This document shows, piece by piece, positions 15,670 through 26,850 of a stretch of 28,908 nucleotides of DNA. How positions within the stretch are numbered: the stretch's first letter is position 1; each line of letters starts with the position of its first letter. A model generated the notes under the pieces. It made no database searches, was not told the DNA's origin, and worked only from the letters and a program-made list of their open reading frames with translations. This DNA is from REBR01 sp033721915. GTDB taxonomy: Bacteria > Pseudomonadota > Gammaproteobacteria > Pseudomonadales > Oleiphilaceae. The stretch covers positions 1 to 28,908 of the forward strand of contig JAWWAC010000038.1 in the NCBI GenBank assembly GCA_033721915.1, given 5' to 3'. The position numbers and the translations under genes are program-made.

Positions 15670-16550
15670 CACTGGACGATTTCTTCCGCCATTCACGGGA
15701 ACGGGTGGACAACGCCCTGAAAGCCTGCCTGCCCGGGGCCGAACCGTCTGGCACGACTCTGCAGCAGGCCATGAACTACGCCGTTCTCGGGGGCGGCAAG
15801 CGCATTCGTCCGGCACTGCTGTGGGCCGCTGCCAGCACCTTCGGCGGCGATGAGAAGGCCGCCATGCCCGCCGCCGTGGCAGTGGAGCTGATCCACGCCT
15901 ATTCACTGGTGCACGACGACCTGCCGGCCATGGACGATGACGAGTTGCGCCGTGGACAACCCACCTGCCATGTGGCCTTTGACGAGGCCACCGCCATCCT
16001 GGCCGGTGACGCGTTGCAGGCTCTGGCCTTTCAGGTCCTCAGCCAGGCCGACGTCATCCCCGCCGCCAGCCGCCTGCAGATGCTGGCACTCTTGTCAAAG
16101 GCGGCGGGACATGATGGCATGGTGGGAGGACAGGCCATGGACCTGGCCGCCACAGGGCAGTCAACGGATGCCGGGCATCTGGAGCGGATTCACCGGTACA
16201 AGACCGGCGCCCTGATCGAGGCCTCTGTACGCATGGGGGCGCTCAGTGCCGGCATCAGCGACAGGTTGGCACTGCAGGCCATGGGGCGCTATGGCACGGC
16301 CATTGGCCTGGCCTTCCAGGTCAAGGACGATATTCTCGATGTGGAGGGCAGCACCCAGGTGATCGGCAAGCCACAGGGTTCGGACCACCACCGCAGCAAG
16401 CTCACCTACCCGGCACTGCTGGGTATGGACGGGGCCCGACAACGCCTGGCGGAGTTGCACCAGGAGGCCCTGGAAAGTCTGCAGAGCTGTCGGGAAGAGA
16501 CCCGATTGCTGCGGGAGATCGCCGATTTCGTGGTCCAGCGCCACTACTAG
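15666..16550 (+). CDS. ispA: Farnesyl diphosphate synthase (geranyltranstransferase)
   Basis: Trans-prenyltransferase that joins isopentenyl diphosphate to dimethylallyl and geranyl diphosphate to make farnesyl diphosphate, the precursor of undecaprenyl phosphate and quinone side chains. The first Asp-rich motif DDLPAMDDDELRRG starts at residue 84 and the second, KDDILD, ends at 225. Both chelate the magnesium that holds the diphosphate. GGGKRIRPALLW (42-53) is the isopentenyl-diphosphate site. The 294 residues are close to E. coli IspA (299). The ATG overlaps the xseB stop by four bases, and upstream in-frame sequence lies inside xseB. Confidence 0.97.
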   Translation: MTLDDFFRHSRERVDNALKACLPGAEPSGTTLQQAMNYAVLGGGKRIRPALLWAAASTFGGDEKAAMPAAVAVELIHAYSLVHDDLPAMDDDELRRGQPTCHVAFDEATAILAGDALQALAFQVLSQADVIPAASRLQMLALLSKAAGHDGMVGGQAMDLAATGQSTDAGHLERIHRYKTGALIEASVRMGALSAGISDRLALQAMGRYGTAIGLAFQVKDDILDVEGSTQVIGKPQGSDHHRSKLTYPALLGMDGARQRLAELHQEALESLQSCREETRLLREIADFVVQRHY

Positions 16551-16665
16551 TCGTACAATTCCCCAACAGAGAAGGCGCCTGCGACGGCCCCTAAACCGAC
16601 ACCGGCCCTGTCAGGGGCATTCCAAGCACACTGGCAACGCCACAAGGTAACAGCGAACAGATCCC

Positions 16666-18606
16666 ATGCAGGATAGCTACGTTTTCCAGGAAATACCGCC
16701 ACGCCGGCCCAACACGCCGCTGCTGGACCGCATTGAGGCCCCCGCACAGCTGCGACAGCTTGCCCCGGAGCAGCTGCCCCAGCTGGCGCTGGAGCTGCGC
16801 GCCTACCTGCTCTGGTCCGTGGGTCAGTCCGGCGGCCATTTTGGTGCCGGTCTGGGTGTGGTGGAGCTGACACTGGCCCTGCACTACATATTCGACACCC
16901 CCCATGACCGTCTGGTGTGGGATGTGGGCCACCAGGCCTACCCCCACAAGATTCTCACCGGTCGCCGTGAGCAACTGCTGAGCATCCGCCGCCGTGGCGG
17001 ACTGGCCGCCTTTCCCAACCGGGAAGAGAGCCCCTATGACACCTTCGGTGTGGGCCATTCCAGCACCTCCATCAGTGCCGCACTGGGCATGGCCCTGGCG
17101 GCGCGTCAGCAGAACCGGCCCCGCAAGAGCATCGCCGTGATGGGTGATGGCGCCATGACCGCCGGCATGGCCTTTGAGGCACTCAGCCATGCCGCCCACG
17201 TGCGGGCGGATCTGCTGGTGGTGCTCAACGACAACGACATGTCCATCTCCCACAACGTGGGGGGGCTGTCCAGCTACTTTGCCCGCATACTGGCCAGTCG
17301 CACCTACCACCACATGCGCGACAGCAGCAAGAAGGTGCTCTCAGGCACACCGGTGCTCAAGGAGATCGCCCGTCGCACCGAGGAGCACTTCAAGGGCATG
17401 CTCGCTCCGGGCACCCTGTTCGAGGAGCTGGGATTCAACTACATTGGCCCCATCGACGGCCACGACCTGCCGTTGCTGGTAGAGACACTGGACAATATCC
17501 AGGCACTGGACGGCCCCCAGTTCCTGCACGTGGTCACCACCAAGGGCAAGGGCTTTGCCCCTGCCGAGGCGGACCCGGTGGGCTACCACGCCATCAACAA
17601 GATCGAGCCACGGCCAACGGTGAAACCGGCGGATTCCGGACCACCGGCGGCGAAAAAGCCGAAATACTCCAATGTGTTCGGCCAGTGGCTGTGCGATATG
17701 GCAGAGCAGGACCCGCAACTGGTGGGCATCACCCCGGCCATGCGGGAAGGGTCCGACCTGGTGGCCTTCTCGGAACGGTTCCCGGATCGCTACTACGATG
17801 TGGCCATTGCCGAACAGCACGCGGTGACACTGGCGGCGGGGCTGGCCTGTGACGAGGCCCATCCGGTGGTGGCCATTTATTCCACCTTCCTGCAGCGGGC
17901 CTACGACCAGCTGATTCACGATGTGGCCATACAGAACCTGCCGGTGCTCTTTGCCATCGACCGGGCCGGACAGGTGGGTGAGGACGGCCCCACCCACGCC
18001 GGCGCCTTCGACCTGAGTTATCTGCGCTGTGTGCCCAATATGCTGGTCATGGCCCCCAGCGATGAGAACGAAACCCGGCGCATGCTGAGCACGGGCCATT
18101 ACCACAATGGCCCGGCCGCGGTGCGCTACCCCCGTGGCACCGGCCCCGGCGCCACCATCGAGCCGGGCCTGGAGCCATTGCCCATAGGCCGTGGCCGGGT
18201 ACTGAGGGAAGGCCGAGGGCCGGCCATACTGGCTTTCGGTTCCATGGTGGCCCCGGCCATGGCGGCAGCGGAGTCACTGGATGCCACGGTGGCGGACATG
18301 CGCTTCGTCAAGCCACTGGACCACGAGCTGATCCGCAAGCTGGCGGAAAAGCACGACCTGCTGGTGACAGTGGAGGAGAACGTGGTGGCCGGTGGCGCCG
18401 GCAGCGGCGTACTGGAGTACCTGGCCACAGAGGGCCTGCAGGTGCGCACACTGCCACTGGGCCTGCCGGACCGGTTTGTGGAGCACGGCAAGCCGGCGGA
18501 GCAACTGGCGGAGTGCGGTCTGGACGGGATGGGCATCCGTGTGGCCATCGAGCGGGCCATGCAGCGGGCCGACCAGCAGCGGGCCCTGGAGCTGGCCGCC
18601 CGCTAG
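16666..18606 (+). CDS. dxs: 1-deoxy-D-xylulose-5-phosphate synthase
   Basis: Thiamine-diphosphate enzyme that condenses pyruvate and glyceraldehyde 3-phosphate in the first step of the MEP isoprenoid pathway. The 646 residues include VWDVGHQAYPHKILTGR (84-100), the thiamine-diphosphate motif GDGAMTAG (160-167) ending in LNDNDMSIS, the catalytic Glu in IAEQHAVTLAAG, and DRAGQVGEDGPTHAG. The length slightly exceeds E. coli Dxs (620). An in-frame stop at 16648 leaves ATG 16666 as the only upstream start, but no clear ribosome site precedes it. It follows ispA by 115 bases, which hold a short palindrome (CCCTGTCAGGG) of unknown meaning. Dxs and IspA are the entry and a late step of the same pathway. 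Confidence 0.97.
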   Translation: MQDSYVFQEIPPRRPNTPLLDRIEAPAQLRQLAPEQLPQLALELRAYLLWSVGQSGGHFGAGLGVVELTLALHYIFDTPHDRLVWDVGHQAYPHKILTGRREQLLSIRRRGGLAAFPNREESPYDTFGVGHSSTSISAALGMALAARQQNRPRKSIAVMGDGAMTAGMAFEALSHAAHVRADLLVVLNDNDMSISHNVGGLSSYFARILASRTYHHMRDSSKKVLSGTPVLKEIARRTEEHFKGMLAPGTLFEELGFNYIGPIDGHDLPLLVETLDNIQALDGPQFLHVVTTKGKGFAPAEADPVGYHAINKIEPRPTVKPADSGPPAAKKPKYSNVFGQWLCDMAEQDPQLVGITPAMREGSDLVAFSERFPDRYYDVAIAEQHAVTLAAGLACDEAHPVVAIYSTFLQRAYDQLIHDVAIQNLPVLFAIDRAGQVGEDGPTHAGAFDLSYLRCVPNMLVMAPSDENETRRMLSTGHYHNGPAAVRYPRGTGPGATIEPGLEPLPIGRGRVLREGRGPAILAFGSMVAPAMAAAESLDATVADMRFVKPLDHELIRKLAEKHDLLVTVEENVVAGGAGSGVLEYLATEGLQVRTLPLGLPDRFVEHGKPAEQLAECGLDGMGIRVAIERAMQRADQQRALELAAR

Positions 18607-18663
18607 GGGCCAGTGTCCCGCCGGTTCATCCGCCGGGCTTGCGCGAATAAACCGGACGGCACA

Positions 18664-19281
18664 CTAGAAGCTGTCCGGGTCGTCGTCCTGGTGGGTGGTG
18701 AAGTAGTGGCCCAGTTTGGCCCGCTTGGTGTCCAGGTAGCCCTCGTTGTGGGGGTTGCGGCCCACCTGCAGTGCCACCCGTTCGGTGACATCAATGCCCA
18801 GTGAGCGCAGCGACTCCACCTTGCGGGGGTTGTTGGTCATCAGCCGCAGCGAGGCAATGCCCAGGTGGGACAGCATGTCCTTGCACAGGCTGTAATCCCG
18901 CAGATCCGCCGCAAACCCCAGGCGCTCGTTGGCCTCCACCGTATCCGCCCCCTGATCCTGCAGGTGATAGGCCCGGATCTTGTTCAGAAGACCGATGCCG
19001 CGCCCTTCCTGTCGCAGGTACATCAGCAGTCCACGCCCTTCCAGTGCAATGCTTCGCAGCGCCTCCTCCAGCTGGTAGCCGCAGTCACAACGCATGCTGA
19101 ACAGGGCATCACCGGTAAGGCACTCCGAGTGGGTGCGGGCCAGGACCGGCGCGCCGTCGCTGACATTGCCCAGTGTCAGGGCAATGTGCTCCTTGCCGGT
19201 GGCCACTTCATCAAAGCCATGCATATCAAAGACGCCGAAGGGGGTCGGCAGACGGCAGCTTTGTACAAATTGAACAATCAC
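18664..19281 (-). CDS. ribA: GTP cyclohydrolase II RibA
   Basis: Opens GTP to 2,5-diamino-6-ribosylamino-pyrimidinone phosphate with loss of formate and pyrophosphate, the first step of riboflavin synthesis. It has 205 residues against 196 in E. coli. The zinc-binding cysteines lie in SECLTGDALFSMRCDCGYQL, the GTP-binding stretch is RQEGRGIGLLNKIRAYHLQ, and NPHNEGYLDTKRAK lies near the end. There is no fused RibB domain. The GTG start at 19281 has GAGG six bases upstream and gives an N-terminus VIVQFVQSCRLPTPFG that matches RibA; upstream in-frame sequence runs into moaC and is rejected. It lies 61 bases downstream of moaC. Confidence 0.95.
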   Translation of the reverse strand: MIVQFVQSCRLPTPFGVFDMHGFDEVATGKEHIALTLGNVSDGAPVLARTHSECLTGDALFSMRCDCGYQLEEALRSIALEGRGLLMYLRQEGRGIGLLNKIRAYHLQDQGADTVEANERLGFAADLRDYSLCKDMLSHLGIASLRLMTNNPRKVESLRSLGIDVTERVALQVGRNPHNEGYLDTKRAKLGHYFTTHQDDDPDSF

Positions 19282-19342
19282 AGAGGGCCTCGCAGCATTA
19301 GCAGGGGGATGGATTCTACCAGAAAGCCCGGCCATTGGCAGT

Positions 19343-19819
19343 TCAATCCGCCCGCCAATGCCCTGATTGCCCGCCCTGTTTTTCCAGAAGACGGGTACCA
19401 TCGATGACCATGCCCCGGTCCACCGCCTTGCACATGTCATAAATGGTCAGTGCCGCCACGGACACCGCCGTCAGGGCTTCCATCTCCACACCGGTTTTGC
19501 CGTCCAGACGGCAGCGTGACTCGATGCGCAGCCCCGCCTGCTGTTCCAGCGGCTCCAGTAACACCTTCACGGAACTCAGGTTGAGGGAATGGCACAGTGG
19601 GATCAGCTCGTGGGTCTTCTTCGCCGCCATGATGCCGGCAATACGGGCGGTGGCCAGCACATCCCCCTTGGGGTGATCACCGGCGAGTAGCATCGCCAGT
19701 GTCTCGGGCTGCATCAGCACCCGCCCCTCGGCGCGGGCCTCACGGCGGGTGACGGCCTTCTCCCCCACATCCACCATGTGGGCGGCGCCGCTGTCATCCA
19801 GGTGGGTCAATCGGCTCAT
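19343..19819 (-). CDS. moaC: Cyclic pyranopterin monophosphate synthase MoaC
   Basis: With MoaA it turns GTP into cyclic pyranopterin monophosphate in molybdenum cofactor synthesis: MoaC converts the 3',8-cyclo-GTP intermediate. The 158 residues match the family. The active-site segment AAKKTHELIPLCHSLNLSS lies near residues 65-83 and GVEMEALTAVSVAAL with DMCKAVDR follows. The N-terminal LTHLDDSGAAHMVDVGEKA is also typical. AGGA lies seven bases before the ATG. The other molybdopterin genes are not nearby. Like its neighbour RibA it consumes GTP, although for a different cofactor. Confidence 0.96.
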   Translation of the reverse strand: MSRLTHLDDSGAAHMVDVGEKAVTRREARAEGRVLMQPETLAMLLAGDHPKGDVLATARIAGIMAAKKTHELIPLCHSLNLSSVKVLLEPLEQQAGLRIESRCRLDGKTGVEMEALTAVSVAALTIYDMCKAVDRGMVIDGTRLLEKQGGQSGHWRAD

Positions 19820-19861
19820 GTTACTGTCCTGATTCTGTTCTGCATCGTCAGCGTCCTGTTC

Positions 19862-20887
19862 TCAAGCATCCCACCAGAAACCAATACCGGCAACCCCCTG
19901 TGCCCCCCGGGCCCGGGCCGTCACGCCCTCCCCGGCCGTCATGCCCCCCAGTGCATAGACCGGCAGCGTGGCGCCGCTGACGATCCCGGCAAAGGTGTCC
20001 CAGCCCAGTGGCGGGCTGTGCGGGTGGCTGGCGGTGCTGAGGACCGGTGACAATGTGGCGTAATCCGCCCCCAGTGACTGTGCATGGGCCAGCTCGGACC
20101 GGTCATGACAGGAGACACCCAGCCAGTAGGACGCCGGTACGGGCCGGGCGCTCAGTAAGCGGGCCTCGCGCCATGGCAGGTGAAGCCCCGCGGCCCGGGG
20201 AAAGGCATCGAGGCGTGCCGGATGGCCGTGGAGCATCAGCGGGAGACCCGCCTGCTGGCAGATTGCCAGCAGCTCCGGCACCTGACGGCGATACTCCGAC
20301 TCACCCAGTTGCGGGGCCCGGAACAGGCAGAGCCCACTGCCCTTTTCCAGTCCTTCCCGGTTGGCACCGCTGCTGGGGCCATGTCGGGCCCTTAGGGAGC
20401 GGCTCAGTACACCGGAGTAGTCATTGTCCGGGGCAGTACCTGTGATCAGCAGCTGTGGTGGCAGCCGTATGGCCCTGAGTAGGTGGCGGTTGGCGGCGGG
20501 AAACTCCCGGTCGCTGAGGGACTCCGGAGGCAGCCAGAACAGGGGCTGGCCTTCAAGGCCACGGGGCTGCGCCATTGGCTGGCTGTCCGGCACTGTCAGT
20601 GTCCAGGCATCCAGCAGAACCCGTCGGTCGCCGTAATCGTGCGCCACCTGGATCAGTGGGGTCAGGTCAGCGGGGTCCGCCACAAGGCCCAGCTCTTCCA
20701 GCAGCTCACGGCACAGGGCCTGCTGCGGGGACTCACCGGCTTCCACCTTGCCGCCGGGCAGCTCCAGGAGCCCGCCCTGATGGGCATCCGCCGCACGCCG
20801 TGCCACCAGCACGGGGGCCTCCGGATGGCCATGGCGGCGTATCACCGCCACCGCCACATGGATCAGTGCGGAGGGCTGAGGGGTCAC
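19862..20887 (-). CDS. Nudix hydrolase (MutT-like) fused to ThiE/TenI-like domain
   Basis: Two-domain protein of 341 residues. The N-terminal Nudix domain has a complete Nudix box from Gly46 to Leu68 with the REXXEE core (Arg60 to Glu65), as in MutT, which hydrolyses 8-oxo-dGTP. The C-terminal part, from about residue 145, resembles thiamine phosphate synthase: GVSCHDRSELAHAQSLGADY, then LSPVLSTASHP, and VYALGGM near the end. The residues that bind substrate in true ThiE look changed (see findings), so sanitising nucleotides is the more likely role. The fusion next to argJ is a known arrangement in pseudomonads. The start is GTG at 20887, directly after the argJ TAA with no spacer and no clear ribosome site, which suggests coupling; a later start is possible. 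Confidence 0.9.
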   Translation of the reverse strand: MTPQPSALIHVAVAVIRRHGHPEAPVLVARRAADAHQGGLLELPGGKVEAGESPQQALCRELLEELGLVADPADLTPLIQVAHDYGDRRVLLDAWTLTVPDSQPMAQPRGLEGQPLFWLPPESLSDREFPAANRHLLRAIRLPPQLLITGTAPDNDYSGVLSRSLRARHGPSSGANREGLEKGSGLCLFRAPQLGESEYRRQVPELLAICQQAGLPLMLHGHPARLDAFPRAAGLHLPWREARLLSARPVPASYWLGVSCHDRSELAHAQSLGADYATLSPVLSTASHPHSPPLGWDTFAGIVSGATLPVYALGGMTAGEGVTARARGAQGVAGIGFWWDA

Positions 20888-22105
20888 TTACGTGCGGTAT
20901 TCGGCATTGATGGTGACGTATTCATGGGAAAAGTCGCAGGTCCAGACCCGCTCACGAACGGTGCCCATGCCCAGCTGGATATGGATGCCGATCTCGCTGC
21001 GGTCCATCACCTGCTGACCCAGTGCCTCACGGTAGTCCGGGTCACGGCCACCCTGGCGGACGATACACACCTCGTCCAGATAAATGGACACCGCCGCCAC
21101 ATCCAGGTCGTCCACACCGGCACGGCCCACCGCCGCCAGTATGCGCCCCCAGTTGGGGTCACAGGCGTAGAGAGCGGTCTTCACCAGCGGCGACTCCGCC
21201 ACGGCGTAGGCCACCTTCAGCGCCTGCTCCCGGTTGGCCGCCTCGTTCACCGTGACGGTGACAAACTTGGTGGCTCCTTCCGCGTCCCGAACTATGGCCT
21301 GTGACAGCTCCTGCAGCAGCGACAGCAGCGCTTCACGGAATAACGGCAGCTCACTGCTCTCCGCCGCCAGTGCCGGCGCCGGACTCTGCCCGGTGGCCGC
21401 CACCACACAGGCGTCGTTGGTGGAAGTGTCACCGTCCACGGTGATGCGGTTAAAGGATTCTTCCGCCAGCTCCGACACCATGGTCTGCAGCAAGGACGGG
21501 TCAATGGCCGCATCCGTGGCCACGAAGGCCAGCATGGTGGCCATGTTGGGGCGGATCATGCCGGCCCCCTTGCTGATGCCGGAGATGTGCACCGGCTCAC
21601 CGCCGATCAGGACGCGCCGGGTGGCACCCTTGGGGCGGGTGTCGGTGGTCATGATGCCGGAGGCGGCACGGGCCCAGTGGTGTTCTTTCAGTGAAGCCAG
21701 CGCCTCCGGGATGCCCGCCTCAATGGCCGGCACCGGCAGTGGCTCGCCGATGACACCGGTGGAAAAGGGCAGTACCTGTTGGGGCGAAACCGAAGCCGCA
21801 ACGGCCAGTGCCTCGCAGCAGCGGCGGGCGTCCCTCATGCCCTGCTCGCCGTTGCCGGCATTGGCGTTACCGGTGTTGATCAGCAGGTAGCGGGGGCTGT
21901 CCGATTGCAGATGCTCCCTGGCCACCAGCACCGGGGCGGCACAGAAGCGGTTGCGGGTGAACACCGCCGCCACCTGGCTGCCGGCAGAGAGCTCCAGCAC
22001 CACCAGGTCATCACGGCCCGCTTTCTTGATGGCCGCCGCGGCAATACCGAGACGGACTCCCGCCACCGGGTGAAATTCCGGCAGCGGCGCTTCGCCAATG
22101 GCCAT
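20888..22105 (-). CDS. argJ: Arginine biosynthesis bifunctional protein ArgJ
   Basis: Glutamate N-acetyltransferase that recycles the acetyl group from N-acetylornithine to glutamate; many members also use acetyl-CoA. The 405-residue precursor cleaves itself at the Thr in KGAGMIRPNMATML, around residue 190, whose new N-terminal Thr is the nucleophile. Other conserved parts are LLINTGNANAGNG and DGDTSTNDACVV. The ATG at 22105 has AAGGA six bases upstream. It begins nine bases after the secA stop and ends directly at the Nudix/ThiE gene start, so secA-argJ-Nudix are probably co-transcribed. Confidence 0.97.
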   Translation of the reverse strand: MAIGEAPLPEFHPVAGVRLGIAAAAIKKAGRDDLVVLELSAGSQVAAVFTRNRFCAAPVLVAREHLQSDSPRYLLINTGNANAGNGEQGMRDARRCCEALAVAASVSPQQVLPFSTGVIGEPLPVPAIEAGIPEALASLKEHHWARAASGIMTTDTRPKGATRRVLIGGEPVHISGISKGAGMIRPNMATMLAFVATDAAIDPSLLQTMVSELAEESFNRITVDGDTSTNDACVVAATGQSPAPALAAESSELPLFREALLSLLQELSQAIVRDAEGATKFVTVTVNEAANREQALKVAYAVAESPLVKTALYACDPNWGRILAAVGRAGVDDLDVAAVSIYLDEVCIVRQGGRDPDYREALGQQVMDRSEIGIHIQLGMGTVRERVWTCDFSHEYVTINAEYRT

Positions 22106-22114
22106 GGCCAGTCC

Positions 22115-24886
<2,772 letters not shown>

Positions 24887-25005
24887 ATTCAGTGACTACT
24901 TTTGGGTGACGGCGCCATGAGACCGGATCCTGTGATAACAGGAAAGCAATGCCCTGAGCGGCGCATTCGGGAAAACGGGCAGGTGCGGCCCGGAACAAGA
25001 GACGC

Positions 25006-25033
25006 ATTCTAACGCTATTCCCCTGAGGGTAAA
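25006..25033 (-). promoter_or_regulatory. Candidate sigma-70 promoter for secA
   Basis: On the minus strand TTTACC (25028-25033, four of six) and TAGAAT (25006-25011, five of six) are 16 bases apart. This would give secA a leader of roughly 110 bases. It is the best promoter match in the 254-base gap between the M23 peptidase gene and secA. Confidence 0.5.
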
Positions 25034-25086
25034 AGCGAACTGCTCTTGGAAGGGGGAAGGATCGGGTCAGGGAAGGACGCAGAGGG

Positions 25087-25118
25087 AGGCGTGAAACATC
25101 GGCACCGGAGTCACGCCT
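25087..25118. repeat. Inverted repeat between M23 peptidase gene and secA
   Basis: AGGCGTGA (25087-25094) and TCACGCCT (25111-25118) are perfect 8-base inverted copies 16 bases apart, with a small CGG/CCG pairing inside the loop. It lies 23 bases beyond the M23 gene stop and upstream of the secA promoter. No T-run follows on either strand, so it is not a standard intrinsic terminator. An operator or a structured transcript end are both possible. Confidence 0.4.
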
Positions 25119-25125
25119 ACCCTGT

Positions 25126-25138
25126 CAGCCAGGGGCTG
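25126..25138 (-). other. Short hairpin just after the M23 peptidase stop
   Basis: CAGCC (25126-25130) and GGCTG (25134-25138) form a 5-bp stem with a three-base loop, two bases beyond the stop codon. There is no T-run, so any terminating role is doubtful. Confidence 0.25.
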
Positions 25139-25140
25139 TA

Positions 25141-26079
25141 TCAGCGGGAGGCTCGTTGCATGTATTTCTCGGGGTCCTGGCGGCGACCGTCCTTGAGCAC
25201 CTCGAAATGCACATGAGGCCCTGTAGAACGGCCCGTGGAGCCCATCAGCGCGATCCGTTCGCCTTTCTTCACCACCTGACCGGGCTCCACCAGCAGCTTC
25301 TTGGCGTGACCATAACGGGTGACCAGGCTATCGCCGTGCTTGATTTCAATGAAGTAGCCATAACCGCCCCGCCTTTCCGCCACCGTCACCACGCCGGCGC
25401 CCACCGCCACCACATCGCCCCCTTCACGACCCGCCAGATCCACACCCGAGTGCCAGGTGCGACGTCCGTGGAAGGGATCTTCCCGGTAGCCGTAGCGGGA
25501 GGACAGCCAGCCCCAGGTCACAGGACGCCCTTCCACATAGCGGGCGTCTTCCAGTGTTTCATTGGCGATCAGTTCCTGCAACAGCTCCAGCTGCTTGCTG
25601 CGGCTGCTGATCCGGCGCCCCAGTGAATCGGCACGGGACTCCAGCTCTTGCAGGCTGAAGGACTCACCGCCGCCGTCATCTTCCGGGCCGCCCATGGCCG
25701 GAACACTGGCAAAATCGAATTCGTCATTGCCGATGTCCGCCGCCACCACCAGACGCTCACCCAGAGCGTCCAGTCGCAGCAGACGGGCCTGCATGCGGCC
25801 GAGACGCAGTGTCATGGCATCCACCTGGTGGTTCATTTCCTCTCTCAGCGCACTCACCGCCCTGGTCTCCCTGTCCACGCGCGCCTCCCAGTGAGCCACA
25901 CGGTCCCGGAATTCGTCTTCCGCACTGGATTTGCCGGTGTAGTGCCCCAGAGACCAGCCCACAAAGCCACCGGCTCCGGCCAGAATCAAAAGACACAGAA
26001 GCAACAGCAGCAGCGATCCCGCGCCCAGGTGAAACTGGCGGGCCTGGCAGTGACTGTCCGAAAAAAGCATGACTTGCAT
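25141..26079 (-). CDS. M23 family metallopeptidase, membrane-anchored
   Basis: LytM-type zinc peptidase that either cuts peptidoglycan crosslinks in the periplasm or activates amidases. The 312 residues have one membrane anchor near 20-45, a helical, coiled-coil-prone stretch (about 55-112 and 142-175), and the M23 domain from about 205. Zinc ligands are His210 and Asp214 in HSGVDLAG and His291 in HVHFEV, with catalytic His258 and His289. All are present, so it looks active rather than a degenerate EnvC/NlpD-type activator. The start ATG at 26079 has an AGG about nine bases upstream. An M23 gene between dciA/lpxC and secA is common in non-enteric gammaproteobacteria. Confidence 0.94.
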   Translation of the reverse strand: MQVMLFSDSHCQARQFHLGAGSLLLLLLCLLILAGAGGFVGWSLGHYTGKSSAEDEFRDRVAHWEARVDRETRAVSALREEMNHQVDAMTLRLGRMQARLLRLDALGERLVVAADIGNDEFDFASVPAMGGPEDDGGGESFSLQELESRADSLGRRISSRSKQLELLQELIANETLEDARYVEGRPVTWGWLSSRYGYREDPFHGRRTWHSGVDLAGREGGDVVAVGAGVVTVAERRGGYGYFIEIKHGDSLVTRYGHAKKLLVEPGQVVKKGERIALMGSTGRSTGPHVHFEVLKDGRRQDPEKYMQRASR

Positions 26080-26220
26080 AATGTGTTACCTGATCAATGT
26101 CCTGACCGGAAAGCCCGGCCCGGTAATACCCTGTCATTCATGGCACACTCTGGTTATTCTAGTGTGTATGTGGCGGGACTTCCCGGCCCCTTGTGTTGTT
26201 CACTGTTACAGGGTGCAGTT

Positions 26221-26385
26221 ATGGTGGCTGATTGTGTAACCCCTCCCCCGGAAAGGGTGGACTCCGCTGAGGTCAATACCTTTACCATTAAAAAAAATGA
26301 ACAACCATTCACCATAACACTTTACCCCGGACTGGGCAAACAGGTCAGTATTGTCCAGAAAGTCACGGGAGTGACAACCCCATGA
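26221..26385 (+). CDS. Possible small ORF overlapping the dciA start
   Basis: A 54-codon frame begins ATG at 26221, with AGGG seven bases upstream, and ends in a TGA that overlaps the dciA ATG by four bases (ATGA). The product begins MVADCVTPPPER and includes TFTIKKNEQPFTITLYPGLG; I recognise no family. Only about half of its codons end in G or C, far below its neighbours, and it contains the most AT-rich patch in this part of the window. It could be a real coupled leader gene, a recent acquisition, or simply the dciA 5' region with a chance open frame. Together with bases 26080-26220, where I see only a weak plus-strand TATTCT box, it fills the 302-base gap between the M23 gene and dciA. Confidence 0.3.
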   Translation: MVADCVTPPPERVDSAEVNTFTIKKNEQPFTITLYPGLGKQVSIVQKVTGVTTP

Positions 26386-26822
26386 ACCGGCCGCGCAAAC
26401 CCGTTAACCCGTTAAACGAGGCCAGAGACCAGCGCCTCAGGGGCCTGCTGGAGCGGGCGGAGCAGCACCGCACCCTGGAGAGCCGGATACTGGCCCTGTT
26501 GCCGGAGAAGCTGGCCGGCCAGTGCCGGCTTGGCGGCATCCAGAACGGCGAAATGACACTGATTGTCCCCAACGCCACAGTGGCCAGTCAGCTGCGCTTC
26601 CAGCAGCGGGCCCTGTTGCCGTCTCTGCGCCGGGAGCCGCAACTGGAAAAGCTCTGGCGCATCCGGGTGCGGGTTTCACCCAGGGTGCCGGCGGCCAGAA
26701 CCCCGGTGCCGGAACGCCACCTCAGTTACGAAAATGCCCGGCTCCTGGAACAGGAAGCCGGGCATACCCGCGATGAATCACTCAGAAAGGTGCTTCTGAA
26801 ACTGGCCAGCCACCAGCGCTGA
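26382..26822 (+). CDS. dciA: DciA-type replicative helicase loader (DUF721)
   Basis: DciA (DUF721) helps load the replicative helicase DnaB onto DNA at the origin in bacteria that lack the phage-derived DnaC/DnaI loaders. The 146 residues carry the DUF721 core: LESRILALLPEKLAGQCR near 30-47, then a GEMTLIVPNATVASQLRF strand-helix near 54-72, with a basic C-terminal extension (RIRVRVSPRVPAAR). The latter part is variable in the family. The ATG at 26382 overlaps the possible small upstream frame by four bases; no strong independent ribosome site is seen. It converges on lpxC with a 28-base gap. Location between lpxC and the M23/secA genes is typical. Confidence 0.88.
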   Translation: MNRPRKPVNPLNEARDQRLRGLLERAEQHRTLESRILALLPEKLAGQCRLGGIQNGEMTLIVPNATVASQLRFQQRALLPSLRREPQLEKLWRIRVRVSPRVPAARTPVPERHLSYENARLLEQEAGHTRDESLRKVLLKLASHQR

Positions 26823-26850
26823 CCCACCCTTTACGGGCAGGCCGGACACT

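Noticed and set aside
18607..18663. CCGGTT/AACCGG inverted repeat between dxs and ribA as a terminator
   Set aside because: The loop is over 20 bases, there is no T-run, and the nearby CCGCCGG copies are direct, not inverted, repeats.
25648..26220. Plus-strand frame running from opposite the M23 gene into the dciA leader
   Set aside because: The upstream part is antisense to the M23 peptidase gene; only the last 54 codons have any independent support.
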